Assembly (NCBI RefSeq): GCF_030463565.1
Contig: NC_134654.1
Coordinates: forward strand, 18,057,702-18,121,701
DNA: 64,000 bases
From: Pelecanus crispus
Lineage: Eukaryota > Chordata > Aves > Pelecaniformes > Pelecanidae
Direction: 5' to 3'
Shown: piece after piece, positions 1 to 13,629 of the stretch
Position numbering within the stretch: the first letter of the stretch is position 1
Layout: each line of letters opens with the position of its first letter
Notes under the pieces: generated by a model
Seen by the model: the letters and a program-made list of their open reading frames with translations, nothing else
Told to the model about the DNA's origin: nothing
Database searches by the model: none
Program-made: the position numbers and the translations under genes

Positions 1-230
1 ACTTACGTAGCATTTCACATTGAAGGATTTCAAAGAGCTTTGCAAATATTATACAATTAAGCCTCACAACCCTTGTGTGGATGGGCTGAGTATTATTCAT
101 GACAGTTTCTCAGCCGTGGAAAGAGAAGCAGAGAGTCATTAAGTGATTTATCTAATATCACACAGAAATCCTACAAGAGAATTAGGATTATCACCCAGAT
201 CTCTGGATTACCAGCCTTCTTATATGCAAT
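1..230 (-). repeat. Ancient MIR-type SINE (antisense), possibly extending left of the window
   Basis: The + strand follows the antisense MIR consensus order: CAAAGAGCTTTGCAAAT, AATTAAGCCTCACAACCC, a degenerate GAGTATTATT, CAGCCGTGGAAAGAGAAGCAGAGAG, TTAAGTGATTTATCTAATATCACACAG, and TCTGGATTACCAGCC. It is heavily mutated, as expected for an old amniote element. Recognition is by eye from the known consensus. Confidence 0.65.
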
Positions 231-3200
231 TTATTCCTGATCAAAACCACACAGTCCACTTCAGCGCTTTGCTCATGGGAAGATTTCTAACCATGCAGAG
301 TTTATACAGTTGCATTTTTTGTAAGGGGAAGGAAAAAAAAAAAGGAAGAAAAAAGGAGCTAACTACCGTTTAAACCATCAAGCATATGCAAATTTTGCGC
401 CTTTGTGCTAAGAACATTCATTGATACACTTCCAAATCAGTTTCCTAAATAGTACAGGGAGGAGGACCCAAAAGTTTTTGTGCTAATCCCAGAATTATCT
501 CCTATGCAGATGCCCAGGCTCCATTCATGGAGCAGCAGGGTGAAAGCCCAACTCCATAAAAGTTATGGGATTGCTGCCATTCCCATTGGTGGGGCCAGGG
601 TCTCACTTGAGGTGGTTAGTGGGTGAATGCTGTTGCCTTTGGCATGATAGACCTCCCTGGGTCACTGTAAATTATTACAAAATTGTATTAATTTTGGCCT
701 TTTACCCAAAGAAATAAAAGCCTGTTTGGGACTAAAGCCTACCCACATGTAGAGAGGCTACAAGCTTCAACCAGGGGAGAAAAAAAGGCAGCTCAGAGCC
801 AGAGGCAAAAATGGGGATCTGCTGCTGCCTTACATCAAATTCAGACTTCTCATCACAAAAGACTTTAATTTGGCCCCTGCTGCACAACCACAGTCCCTGT
901 TAGGCTGATCTCCCCAGGCGAAGCAGTAAATTACATGTCCCTGCATCTGGCCCCTGAAGTCTTCTGTCCATATGTTAACCCTCAGTGTTGGTTAACAGGG
1001 CTTGGATGAACCCAAGCTCTTGCCCTGCATGTTCCCCAGCTCCCCCCAGCCAGCTCCATGGGTGCTTTCAAGGTATATCATCACAGCTACCTCCCAGAGG
1101 TGTTATTTGCCATCTGGAGCTGAGCAAGCATTTCAAATGAATGCATTATCCATCAAAAAGCACACTTTTCTGCAAACTCAAATTGTTTAAATTTGAAATA
1201 TAGTTTGGTTGCAAAAAAAAAAAAAAAAAAAAAAAGAAATCCATAAAATAAAAATATTCATGTTTTCAAAGGAAAATACTTCATTTTTACTTTGAAACAA
1301 CATCTTTATTTTTGAAGTGAGAACAAGCTTCATTTCTAGAAAGAATTTGAAAAACTTAAAGCCAACAGAATATTTTCTGACTGACTCAGGACCAGATGGT
1401 CAAATGGAAACCCAAAAAATGCAAATCAACCCCACTGCCTTCATTTCCATCTTTCCATGCCTCAAAAAAATCAGATCAATCCGATCTAGCTTCAGCAAGT
1501 CTCACTAAAAACAAAACTCAGTGAGATCATGGGGCACGGACAGTGGTGCAACACGTGCAAGGCTGTGCAAACATCCAGTTTGCATCAGAAACCCACAGGA
1601 ACCAGCTCCCCAGTCCCCCCTTGCTGACAGAGCTGTGGATCAGACCTGGCATGTACAACAGGACTCAGCTGAGATCCCCTCAAATCCCATTTCTTCCTCC
1701 ATCATGCCCCATGGCTGCTACATAAGTAGCAGAGATACAATTGCTCCCATTTCCTTCTCTCTGGCACTATATGGTTCAAAATACATTTGGCCCTGAGTTT
1801 TTGGGGAACCCAGGATTTTCCTCTGAGCTAATTTACTCCTGCTGCAATGAACACAACCACTGTACAAGGGGCTGATACTCATTCTAAAACCCTTTCTGGC
1901 CCATTAGCCCTGATGTTGACCACCCTCCCTGCTTTTCCACCTCCAAAACCAAGCTTTGTAAGGACCTGCAGATGCGCTAACAGCTGGGCTTCCCTGAAAG
2001 CCACTTTGGATCCTGCAAAAGCCCAGGCTGTTGAACCAGCACCTGGGGCAAACCTTTCCTAGCACTCAGCAGATCACTGCAGAAAGGGTCCTCAAGGATG
2101 GGGAATGTAAGTGTATTTCAACTACAGTTTGAGATTTTTTTTTTTTTAAACGTGTCTACAAAATGAAATAATTTTGACTCCAGGCTCTTTACAGCTGTCA
2201 CATATGAAACAGATTTTGCCGCTTTGGTGTCAGAAGGCTGGGTCTGCGAAAAAGAGACATAACATAAAAATCCCTAATGATAAGGAGGCAAATTGTTTGT
2301 AAATTGAGCTATAGTGTCTTTGGTTGTGTGACATTAATTTAATTCTCTTACTGCTGTGCTTAGGCACAAACACTCCCCATCTAGCTAGTGATCATAGAAA
2401 AAAGGTAATAAGCATATAACAAGGATCCCCAGAAACAAATAATGCTGGGTTTTTGAAGGAATTGTGTTTTGGAGTATTTGCATTTCAATGGGACAGAAAG
2501 CATAGTTTCTCAGCTGTGCCTTGCCAAACTCTCTGGAACACCCTTTTCTTTCTATGTGATTAATCATTTCATGCTTAGATTCTTTCAAAATACGGTTACT
2601 TCTAGCAAGCAGATAACTGTGCATTTTTTCAGATAAATGATGAACCTTAAGGCTCTTCTCTCTTTTGGTCTTTTCCTCTTCTAGCTACTTCAACTCCTAA
2701 ATCAGCAAATATGCAACACATCTTTTCTGGCTGTGGAAGAAAAGCTAATGAATTTGAAAGACTAAAGCAATGCTACAGGTTCCCCTGCCTCAACTAGGGC
2801 TGAGAAACTACAAAACCCAGTCTAATAAAAAGGTGATTTTTTCCAAGTGTGCAGCATGATTAAAAATCAGCCAATTAAAGTTCTGATTCAATATAAAAGC
2901 TGAATGTTTCCAAATGTATAAAACAGTTGACACCGGCATGACATCTGCCCTTTCCCTGCAGCTCTCCATATGGAAAAGAGATCTACCTGCAGTCTCTATG
3001 TGGCTCTGTAGCAAGGGAGTTTGGACTGAGCTAAACTAGATTTGCCAGCAAAGTCTTTGCCCCTAGCACAGGTCCTAAATGCAGACCTGTCTTGCTTCTC
3101 CACAACTCCTAAAGCTGCTTTATAACACATAAAAATGCTCTACTGGCTCAAACTGTCTTGCCCTGGATGGTCATCTGTCTCTGACACTGTCAGCAGGAGA

Positions 3201-6200
3201 TGCTATTTAGAGAGAGCACATAAGCTTGGCCACTTTCTACAGCTCTTTTCCTTTGTACCCATCAAGCATCCACTGCTGATGAAAGTGGGATACTGGAGTC
3301 ACACCCCTGCCTAGTCAATTTAGTGTCCATTTATTAAGCTGCTGTGCATGACTTTTTAAAATTCCCCTTTGAACCTGTTGACTGACCATCTTGATCATTT
3401 TGCAAACCTCTCCCATACTGCATTTCAGCTTTCTCATCTCCAAACTGAAGAGTCATGGCCACAGAAAGCAGCTTTTCCATCCCCATTTTAGTGCAATACT
3501 TTCTCCAGCTATATTATGGTCTTCACAGGATTAATTTTAATTACAGGACTAGGTATAATGAATGACCCAGGCCAAACTGCAATCTAGGCAAGTTTGCTGC
3601 ACAGGGATCAAGCACCATGAGAGTTATGGTGGTATACCCTCAGTGCAGAGAGCAAGGAGCTCAAGGAGACCAGCTCAGGTCCCAAATGCAGTAAAGTTTC
3701 CATAATGCGACATTGCTCCTGCACGTGAAGGAACCCCTTTTCTCAGAACCATGAAGTCATCCAGACACAGGTCAATCCTCCTGCTACCATGATCTTTCCA
3801 ATCCCAGAGACTGTTTGGTCCTGCTCATCAGTCCCAGTCCTACGCTGCATTGCATGAGGTGGACACGCTCACTGAAAATGCTGGGGCATCCAGTTCTTCT
3901 CCCCTCAAAGAAAGGAAAGGTGCGGTGATATGAACAACAGGCAGCTTTAAAGTTGACTGACATTTTTTTGAACCTCAAGAGAAGTTGAAACTTGGTTCAA
4001 ATTTCATTTTAAGTGATCACTCCCCATTCCTAGGGCTCACATACATCAATGTCATAGGCAGCAGGTAATACATTATATATGTATTCCATGAGTGACTACA
4101 CACTCAAGAAGTATGAAATACTTTTTGTGTTCCACTTACATATGTACAATCAGCAAAATGGTAGGTTTCAGAGAAAAAAATTCCAAAGCTTTATTAAATG
4201 TCAAGTGCAAAAGTAGTCTTGAAAACAAAGAAATGAAAAAAGTCAGCTTAAGAGGAGAAAGGAAATTAATAGACCAAACTGTAACCAAAACTAATGTTTT
4301 GGCCTGGGAGAGGGGGAAAGAACCCAGCCTGTATTTCTGGGGAACTGAGCCCTTCATTCCTGCTATGTGCTCCTTTTACTGACCTCCACACTTTGTGAAA
4401 AAGGCTATTCTCACACTTCTATTAACCAGATTGACTCACGAGTCTGCACAAATATTCATTTGTAAAGGCCACGGGAACTGCTGACATTTTTCAAGAAACC
4501 CACTGGGATTCCAGATTCTCATCAGTTTGGACAGCAACATGTGAGCAGTGCCATCCCTCGTGGCAAGTTGCCAGGGAACCTTGCAGAGGAAAAATTTCTG
4601 TGTGAAGAAGACGTCTTTTAAGAGAAACACCATGAAGCAAAATGCTACTCCCCCCCATTTCCTTCTCCAGCAGTCTCCCTGCAGGTTTTCACCGTGTTGG
4701 GTAAGTGAGACTCGAAAAGCACATGCATGACTCTCGCATGTAATGCCTCACTGACATTGTCCAGGATCCTCCTACCCTTACATTAAGGGGATTCTAGGTC
4801 TGTCCTGGATGAGCAGAATTTCCTGGAGCCCTTTCACCTCCAAGCATAAGGTGCATTTCTTCAACTTTGCTTAGTACAACTGAAGATAGAAATTGTTTCA
4901 AAGTCTCACACTTGGAGGGGAATGAGAGAACACACGATAGACATTAGCCCTATGGCCTAACGCCTGCCCAGAAGATGCTCAGCCAGAGGTATGCTTTGGC
5001 ACCAGAACTTCCCTGGGATAGGACCTTGCTGCCTGGAGGATGAGGAGAAAGAGACATGAATGTATTTCTCCACCCTGGCCCTCTTCTGTAGCTCATCCCA
5101 TGGGAACGTATTTATCTCTGTCCTCCTTGCAGAAGGGAACTGGAGAAACAGGTCTACTTTGATGCTCTTTTGTCTTGGACATCCAAAGAGTTGGTACACC
5201 AAAGGCAGCATGCATCTCCTTTGGTTTTAATGAGACCATTGACTCGGGTCCCAAAAGATACGTGAGAATTTTGTTTTATTTTTCAAATGCATAGCTCAAG
5301 CCAGAACCGTTTCTCCCTTCACTTTTGTTGCTTTGATCTTAGCTGAAATGTATTACAAGAATTACATCTAATGGAGAGCACTGAGTAAAGCCCAAGTCAA
5401 AGGAAAGCAGTACCTCTTTACAACTATGCATTGACCATCCCATTTCAAAGACATCAGATTACTTGTGCAAGGATCAGTGCTGGAAGCCATGATCCTTACC
5501 TGCACATTAGTTTTCAGCTGTAAGGAAGTTAGGTAACTGCAGCTGAAACTATGAATAAAGCAGACCTAGCTTTGCAGAGCACACAAGATTTTTACTGCTA
5601 AAGAACTGCTGTAATATGTTGTAATCACAACTGCATTGCAGCCCAGTATTATTTTCATAATAAGCCTTTTTTATAGTATTTTACATCCAGGTAAGCTCTA
5701 AAGGGAAATTTCTCACAGAGTAGTTATATCCCACTCTCAGGGAAACGTCTTCTTTTTAACATCCACGCTGCAGGTTAATAAATGCCATAGTGTCATTTCC
5801 TCCACTTGCTGGTTTTAGTGAATGTCAGAGGGCAACAACATCTTAGCAAAAAACAAGTGTAGAAAAGGGAAACAGCAGGCATCAATACTCTCAGAAAGGT
5901 TTTACATCCTTCATCCAAATTCTTCTAGTTTTTCCTCATATTCATGTTTATTTTTAAGAAAAGCTCTGATTTATTATCCCTGTCCAATCCCATGCTGTAC
6001 TGAATACCACCAAGTTGCTGGTGGAAACGACTAGATCTAGATGTCCCTCATTTTTGAAACCCCAGAGCATCAGATAGCCTCCCCCTTTTCTAGAGCTGAA
6101 CAATAAATGGAGCAGAAAAGTGAGTTTAGTTCAAAGTTAGCTGGAGAAATTCACAGGTCCTTCTAGCATTTCTTTTTAAAAAGCAAAACAAACAAACAAA

Positions 6201-8894
6201 AGCCCTAACAACAACAACAAAAAGACTCTTAAACTACTACTTCAGTAGTATTAAAAGACAGACTGAAACTCTTTATTAACCATAATTCTCATTCTCAGGT
6301 TACCATGCGATTTATATTGGGAACACTTGAACCATCCTTCCTCCCCATCCTGCACTTCAGTCAAAATATTATTATTATTAAAAAAATGCATAACAGGCAT
6401 TAATGAGACATTGTGTCCAAGCCAATGCACTGTGTTTACCAGGAATAATAATTGTATCAAACAAGTGTGCAGCACAATCAGGTTTTTGGAGTGAAAAGGT
6501 GAATGGTCAGAGATGTTATCAAAATCATACTTTTGCCTGATGTATTTTAGGATTGATGTATTTGAGTGACAGAGTATTGCCTAACACCAGACCAGTTCTC
6601 CACGTTGCAGTAGATGGTAGGAGTGAGCAGGCACGGTATCAACCCACACTGCTCACCATAGCTGACCCCACACAACCACGCACTCACCACAAAGGCCTCC
6701 ATCCTTTTGTAGGAGGATTCTGCATTTCTGGAAGTGCTGCTACACAAGAAAGACTCTTTTATTCATGGACTGGAAGCAAAAATCCAAACAGGCAATTTGA
6801 ATCACTCAGCTGCACTCCCTGCTCCCACACTGAAGCTCCACACTGGAGCCACCCCTGCTGAGGATCAAAGCCCACATACCCACCAGCATCAGCTGAAAGT
6901 TTTTAACTAGGATTTCAGCTAGGAGATGGACAGTGGCTGAACAGTAGCTAACCAGTCAGGAGGGAAGGGAAAGGGATAAGACTCCACAGTGATAAATTGG
7001 CCCTGAAGCAGGAGGAAGAGCAAGGACATCCCATGAGATTGCTCCACCCATGCACTTTCTTGATTGTCCACCCCAGCTATAGGAAAGCAGCACCAAGACC
7101 AAGCAGCACGCATGGGTGCAACGTGGTCTTCCACAAGGAATAGTTTTCAGCCAATTTTCCATCTTGTATCCATTGTCACAGGCAGCGGATGGGCTGCCAT
7201 TTGGAGGAGAGGCCAGTGATGGATGCTGCCCTGACCTAACAGCAGCAGGGCCTCCAGGCCTTGACCCATGCAGGTTGCAATTAGCCAAAATTAGTCAGCT
7301 GTAGCCAGGGTTTGTCTTCCTTTAAACACCTAACTGTGTGAAAGCAACAGCCCCTTTTTCCAAGTTGCCCACTCAACCCTTTGTGGCCTTACACCCTTCC
7401 CCAGGGAGCCTCCCTCAGTTTTGTTTCTCCCCTTCATGAGCCATGCCAATCATTAAAGAGTCTTAGCAGCCCCATTATCATCCTGGGCAATTCTTAACTC
7501 ATTAGGCTTTAAAGTTGTTGGAGTGCAGAAAAAAATCCAAACCAAGCAAATGCTTAAGCACGATAAAAGGATGTTAATGTTTTACCCCACCGACAATGAC
7601 CAAATCCGTAGGACAATTATTATGGATATTTCCATGGGTTTAGTGTTACTTTTTCCTGACATGAGGTCCTCTGTGCAGCAACTAATTAAAAATGGAGGAG
7701 TTTAATCTGCAGCCACCCTCAGAGGTTGATTTGAATTCTCCCACTGTGAACTTTCAAACATGGAAGCACGCCTGTTTGCACCGATGGGATCCAATATCCT
7801 GCCTTCGCAATGGACTTTTTACATTTTGGCGGGTTGCATGTCTATGAATGTGCCAGACTGCAGCATTAATAATTCACTACCTGATCTGATCTTTCAGCAT
7901 GAAACACAAGTAAAGATGACATTAAGTGCTGCTTGGATTCTCCTCCTCTGCCATTCTCCTATTGTGTCTTTGGATTGTGCTTAATCTAATGGGAATTTAG
8001 TATTAAATTAACACAAAAAGTTATGTCTTAAGAAGTCAAAACCACATGCACTGCTGAAGAGAGAAAGCAGGCTTTCCTGCTGAGTTTACCTTTAAAACCA
8101 ACATTTTTGTTTGAATCTCTGTATCGGAAAGAGATTAAATGTGTTTAGATTAGGATGCAGGAAAGGATAGCAGAAATTTTAGGTTCCTAATGAACAGCTT
8201 ATTAACACTTTTCCCCTGCTTGTGTAAAAAGGCAGATTACCTGCAGAGATGAGAGGACATTCCCCTTCTTGAGGGAAAGAACACCATTTTCTAGCAAGAT
8301 TTGCAAGTTTTTCCTCTGCCTTGCAGCAGAAGGAAAACCTCTTCTAGGAGACAAAACTGTACCAAAACATTTCTATATGGTTGAAAATAGTCTGGGACAT
8401 TTCACTAGAGTCAAGTAGCAGTCAGCCCCACACATGGTTGCACTGGCTCAAGCAAGGAGTTGTGGACCAGGTACTCCTGAAAGCTTTCTGCAGTGGCAAA
8501 GCTGTTGTAGCCTGAGTCCTCAACACCCCAAGTAACTTAAAAGCTCTGACAAGCTACAAACATTTTATGTCCCAGGTCTTCCCCTTCTCAGGGTTTGTTT
8601 TTTGTTTTAAGTAAAAAAAGAAATCACACACACAAAAAAAAACCCCTCCCAAACCCAGAAAGTCTATGAAGATAACCTCAATTTTGACAAAACAGATTCT
8701 TTCAGAGTGTTTTGTAGAACATGCAGTTTTTCATGTAGCCCTATGGGCTTTCTATTTGGAACCTTAATTGTCGCATCCCAAAAGCTATTACAAGGAAGGG
8801 AAAATACTTTGCTTTCTGTTCAAAAATAGACTGTGTTACTGTTTTGCACTCATCCACTGTTCTGGTACTGTTATCACATTAACACTTAGAGATC
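231..8894. other. Intergenic sequence, no gene recognised
   Basis: No exon or RNA gene could be supported. Contents seen: a 23-nt A run (1213-1235), an ATT/AAAC/AAC-rich stretch (6177-6385), and an A/C-rich patch (8620-8655). The open frames here are short, lack domains and lie in AT-rich sequence. Confidence 0.7.
1213..1235. repeat. A23 homopolymer
   Basis: Uninterrupted run of 23 A. No transposon 3' end was recognised immediately upstream, so it is listed only as a homopolymer. Confidence 0.9.
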
Positions 8895-9125
8895 CAAAAT
8901 AAGGTCAATGCCTTTGTCTGTCAGCCTTTGTACAGTCAAGAGACAGTCCTTGCCCCAAAGACCTTAAAATATAAATAGATAAGACAGACAAAGGGAGAAA
9001 GAAAGGGAACATTTCTATCGTTGTCACAGATAGGAAATGGGAAGATAAAATGGTTTGCTGAAGGTCAGTGACACAGAGCTGGGGAAAGAACATTCTCAAG
9101 TCTCTGTCAAGCATCTTTAACCATG
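8895..9125 (-). repeat. Ancient amniote MIR-type SINE (antisense)
   Basis: Recognisable blocks are GACAGTCCTTGCCCCAAAGA, AAATAGATAAGACAGACAAA, AAATGGTTTGCTGAAGGTCA, GTGACACAGAGCTGGGGAAAG and CTCAAGTCTCTGTCAAGCAT. These are the order and spacing of the antisense amniote MIR family known from birds and reptiles. Confidence 0.65.
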
Positions 9126-9710
9126 AAGCTGTCCCCAAAAAAGTCTGTATTACCTCCAGTATTTCATTCAGCTCCCTGCAGAGATGCCCAGAAAAGGGAG
9201 CTGTAAGGAATCATTGCAGACTTTCAGAGATGTTTATTTTTCAAGAGGAATTTCTGAAAGGGAACCTGGTGGAAACAGAAGTTTGACCAAAGCTAAGTCC
9301 AAAAGCAGAGACCAAAAGTCACAAGTCTGGACTCAACCACTAAGAACACAGAAATCTCAGAGGAAAGCAGGTAGGGCTGGCCCAGCCCCAGAGCTGCTCC
9401 TCAGTCTTCGTGTCAGGAGAGAAAAATGGGATGCTGTGGTCAAGAGTTCACTCTCCAAGCAGTAAGGGCAAGAAAAATTAGGTAGCAATTGGGGTGGGAG
9501 GGGAGGATGCAACAGCCTAAATTTATCTGCCTTCAGTGTGTCAGTGACAGCACAAGGATATGGAGAAGATGCCTAGTTTAGTTCCACATGCTCCAGAAAG
9601 ACTGATATATTAAAAAGACAGTGAGACATGTCTTGGGCAGAATCAAAAGAACTGAAGGACTAAGTTCACAACTACCCTTTTCACTTTTATAGAAAGTTGG
9701 GGGAGGCACA

Positions 9711-9750
9711 CACCAAACAAACAAACAAAAAACAAACAAACAAACAAAAC
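9711..9750. repeat. (CAAA)n simple repeat
   Basis: Interrupted CAAA/CAAAAA units, about 40 bp in total. Confidence 0.9.
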
Positions 9751-12700
9751 CCCCAGACCTTATGGCATAAGCCATTCCGCAGAAGGAATTGCACTTCAGC
9801 CCCATTTAGAGGCTTGTGTATGCCCTGACATCTAATATTTCCCATCCTTTATTCATTTTTCTTCTTGTGTCATGAAGGATGTCAGACAAAGAGCTCTCCC
9901 TTACAAGCTTTATGTACCAGTGTATCTGGTGGCAGCTGGCTCCATGATTAACTGTGCACTGTGTGGTGGCTCTTATCCCTGGTTATGACATGCCAAGCAG
10001 GTAATGTTAGAAGTCTTATGTTGAAACAGAGTTTAAGAGTCTGTTTAGTTAACCCAGGTTAAGTTCTGCATTTTCTCTCCACTTTCTCTGCCTTCACCCA
10101 AGCATTACTGGTCACAGGAATTTGCATTTTTTTTGTTGTTTTTTTGAAGCCTTTGTCTTCACAGAGTTGCTGATGTTAGACCACAGCAGGGACAGCTACT
10201 GTAACATACAAACTAAACAGCACTGCAGAAAAACTAAGTTGCATCTATATCACCAACAGCTTTCAATGTGGGACTTGTGCTCAGCATTGTTGCAAGACTA
10301 TCTGCTCTGACCCAGGTAAAGAGGCTTCATTTTGGAGTTAGAGTGCAAGTGAGTATCCTGGTCCACACAGCCACAAGAAGAGCTGGTCCCAGCTCAGCTC
10401 TGGATTGCTCCCTGGATTGTTCCTATAAAAAGTGGTGCTGGGATTTGTCACAGCCTGGGTGAGCGTAAGAACAAAGTCATGTTTGCATCAGGCTGTGCCT
10501 GCTGGACCACTGTGCCCAGCTGAAGGACAGAGACGGGCTTTTGCAACATCAGCCTGGGACAGGATTAATCCCCAACTGTCCCTAACTCCTTCATAACCCA
10601 GAGGGAAGAGTAAAATCAGTGATGCCCCTCCAGTAAAGCTGGCATAAGGTCTTCAGCAGAAAGCAATTCCCACCTGCAATATGGGGGACAGGCACTAGCA
10701 CAGTACAGTGATACCCCAACCTATAACGGGGTCTTTAATTGCTACTATACCCCAAGAAATCAAAAAAGCCTGTATTTTACCCAAACCACTGTCCCTTTCC
10801 AGTCCTACAACCCATGACCCCCCTTGGCTTTGCCATCTAAGTTTCACTTTAGAAACCAACACCCCTCTTCCCTATTTCCTTGAACACAGACCTTCCTGTT
10901 AAAGACCAAGTGCAGATTGTTTTTGTAGCTACTGCAGCCATCCAGAGCCTTTACCAATGCTTAAAGAAAGCTTGAATTACTGATGGATGGGAGGGTCTGG
11001 CTCACAGTTGTCTTTACTGGTTGCTCCATGGCTGTAACTCTGCAGCCCCCGTGGGTTTGTGCTCAGCTCTTCCAGGGACACCGCAGAGCTATGGGGATCC
11101 TCTGCTTTCTAGAAGGAAAGATCCTTCCCAAGATGCATGGGACCAGACCCAATCAAGACCAAGAAATAAGATAATTAAGATAAACAGGCACATAGCCAAG
11201 ATCAGAAACACAGCCTGCCTAAACACGATTGATATGTTGCATACCATCAATTTGCCCATTCTTAACCCAATTCTTGGAATACTTTGTTGTCTTTTTTTCC
11301 CCTTCCTCACATCTATTACTCTCTCCTCCACACTTCCCACAGACAGTAATATCTTCCAATTCCCTCTTTCATTTTTCTCCCCAAACACACACAGCCTGCT
11401 GAGCAGGCAGGGAGCAGAGGCCCCTACTAATTGGAATGGTCATGGAGATAGTTCGTCTCTCAAGAGAAACGCCCACAGGGCAGCAGGAATGCCCTGGCGC
11501 CCCATCCTGCCTGCAGACCCACACCTGTCCTTTGTCACAGCTGGGCTGCCCAGACCTGGAATCTAATCCCAGGAGGGCTGGGGAGGGAGGTTATTTTATC
11601 TTCAGAGAAAGGCAAACAGGATAGGCACTCATCGATCTTGAGAAAGAAACATTAGCCAAGTCAAACACACACTGGGGTCTGAAGCAACAGGATGTCCATG
11701 ATGTAATGCCTGGATTCACCTTGGCATCTCCTTTTACACTAAGAACAGACCTGGAGAGAAAATGAAGAGATGTGAGCACAGGACAAAGAAAATTTGCAGA
11801 GAGCATTGACGAAATATGTTCTAAACCAGTGCTGGCTCCCCACAACAGAGGTAAGTTCAGACTTACTACTGGCAATCATCACACACAGCACCGTTACACC
11901 CATGAACCTACCACCATCTATCTGGTATGTTCACCCAATCTGGGTCCCCACCTATCGCAAGTATTGTCTTCTGCTGCCTTGAGCAATACAGCCATCCACC
12001 AGAATGCCTTGGCAGGGCTCACTGCAAAAAGGTTTTCCTCTTATTTATTCTGTGGTAGTGCCCCTGTTGCGATGGAGATCTAAATAGGAGAAGAGCCCAC
12101 AACATCTCCAGCTGCAGCTAGCCATGGCTCAGCGTGAGATGAGACAAAGGCACCTTGGCAGGAGATAGGAACAGTGGGACACCAACTTCCCCCCACATCA
12201 CACATGATTTTGTGCTAGAATGGATGCAAGGACTCCTGCAGAGAAGCTCCTGCTGGCAAACACCTTTATCCAAGGCTACGAGACCATATTTTTAGTTATT
12301 GGCTCAGACCCTCTCACTTCTGGCCAAAGAGTATGTAGGAGGCAAACCAGAAAAGCTGTCGTAACCACCCTCGTGCTGTCCCTTTCTGGAGCCAGCTGAC
12401 AGTCATCCCAGATCACTGAGTTCAGTCAGAGCAGCAGTAGGATGACATTGGGACAGTGAGAAACAGCTCCAGGCTCAGCCAAAAGGCCATCTATCAGGAG
12501 CTGAGAAGTTACTTTGCCCTTAAAAGTGTTCTTTAGATAGGTACAGCACAAAATAACATTTCAACTCTGATCTTGGCCTACAGAACCTGTGTGTCACAAC
12601 ACATGGTGGCCGGCACACTTGAGGTAACGAAACTGCTGTGACTGCAAGCACCAGCATGCAGAGTTCTGATCTGTGAACGTTCATGGACAGCTGAATGGTG

Positions 12701-13605
12701 TCTGTTAGGATTACACTGGTCTGAATCTATTCCTGTCACCAATGAAGTTTCACACTATCTCTATGCCTTCACAAAACTCGTCCCCTGGCAAAACAGAAGC
12801 CAAAAGACCCTTCACTCCTCTGAAAAACCTAGCTGCCAAGGGGCAAACAAAGAAAACTCCAGTGAGCATAGTCAAAAGCAAGACTCTGAAGTCTAGGTCA
12901 TGCCAGCCCTCTGGCAGGAGCTCCAAGATTTTGAAGTCTCTGGTGCTTCCCAGGTCTAACTGGCACAGATGGTACCAGGAGGAATCGTGGTCCTTCCCCT
13001 GCAGCCAGTTTCTCTCACCAGAGAAATGGGAAGAACAGAAACATAATTAAAAAGCATTGGGGAGAACTTAATGGAAAGTCTGCAAAATGGGTGGTGGCTC
13101 TGTTTAAGCTGAAAGTCAAAGTTCTGTTTGATCTACTCATTTACCAGAGCTAGTTCAGAGAGCTAACTACTGGCATGGACCTCAAAAGTTTATTTCCTTG
13201 CCAGTATTCCCAGGCTTGTATTACCTTCTTTAACAATAACACTATAAAATTAGACCTTCGTTAATGCTGAATTGCACAGTAGTTCACAAAAGAGAGCAAA
13301 CAGACCTAATCTGACCATCCAGGCATTGATTAAAATGAACACCCCTGAGAACGCTGTAATAAAGATTCAACACTTCTAGTGCTTGCCATTAGAAGAAACC
13401 TGTCTTTTTGTAATGATTTGCCTCATTAAGCCAGGCACTGTGGACTTGACACCCCTAGTCAGATGCTTTCTGACACTCAAAACCGTTGCAAGTGGGAGGC
13501 AACATGCGTCCCACGGAGGTTTGCCTTTACCCAACCTACCTCCTGTTTCTGGTTAAGAACTTTCAGCAATTACTTTTAATGCAAAACCACAATGTTTTTC
13601 AGCTG

Positions 13606-13629
13606 ATTGGAAATGTGCACATTTCCAAT
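13606..13629. other. 24-bp perfect palindrome
   Basis: The 12-mer ATTGGAAATGTG is followed directly by its exact reverse complement CACATTTCCAAT with no spacer. An octamer motif ATGCAAAT (13635-13642) follows six bases later. Confidence 0.95.

Noticed and set aside
11021..11566. 181-aa open frame on +
   Set aside because: The composition looks like translated non-coding DNA. There is no conserved motif, and an overlapping opposite-strand frame is similarly meaningless.
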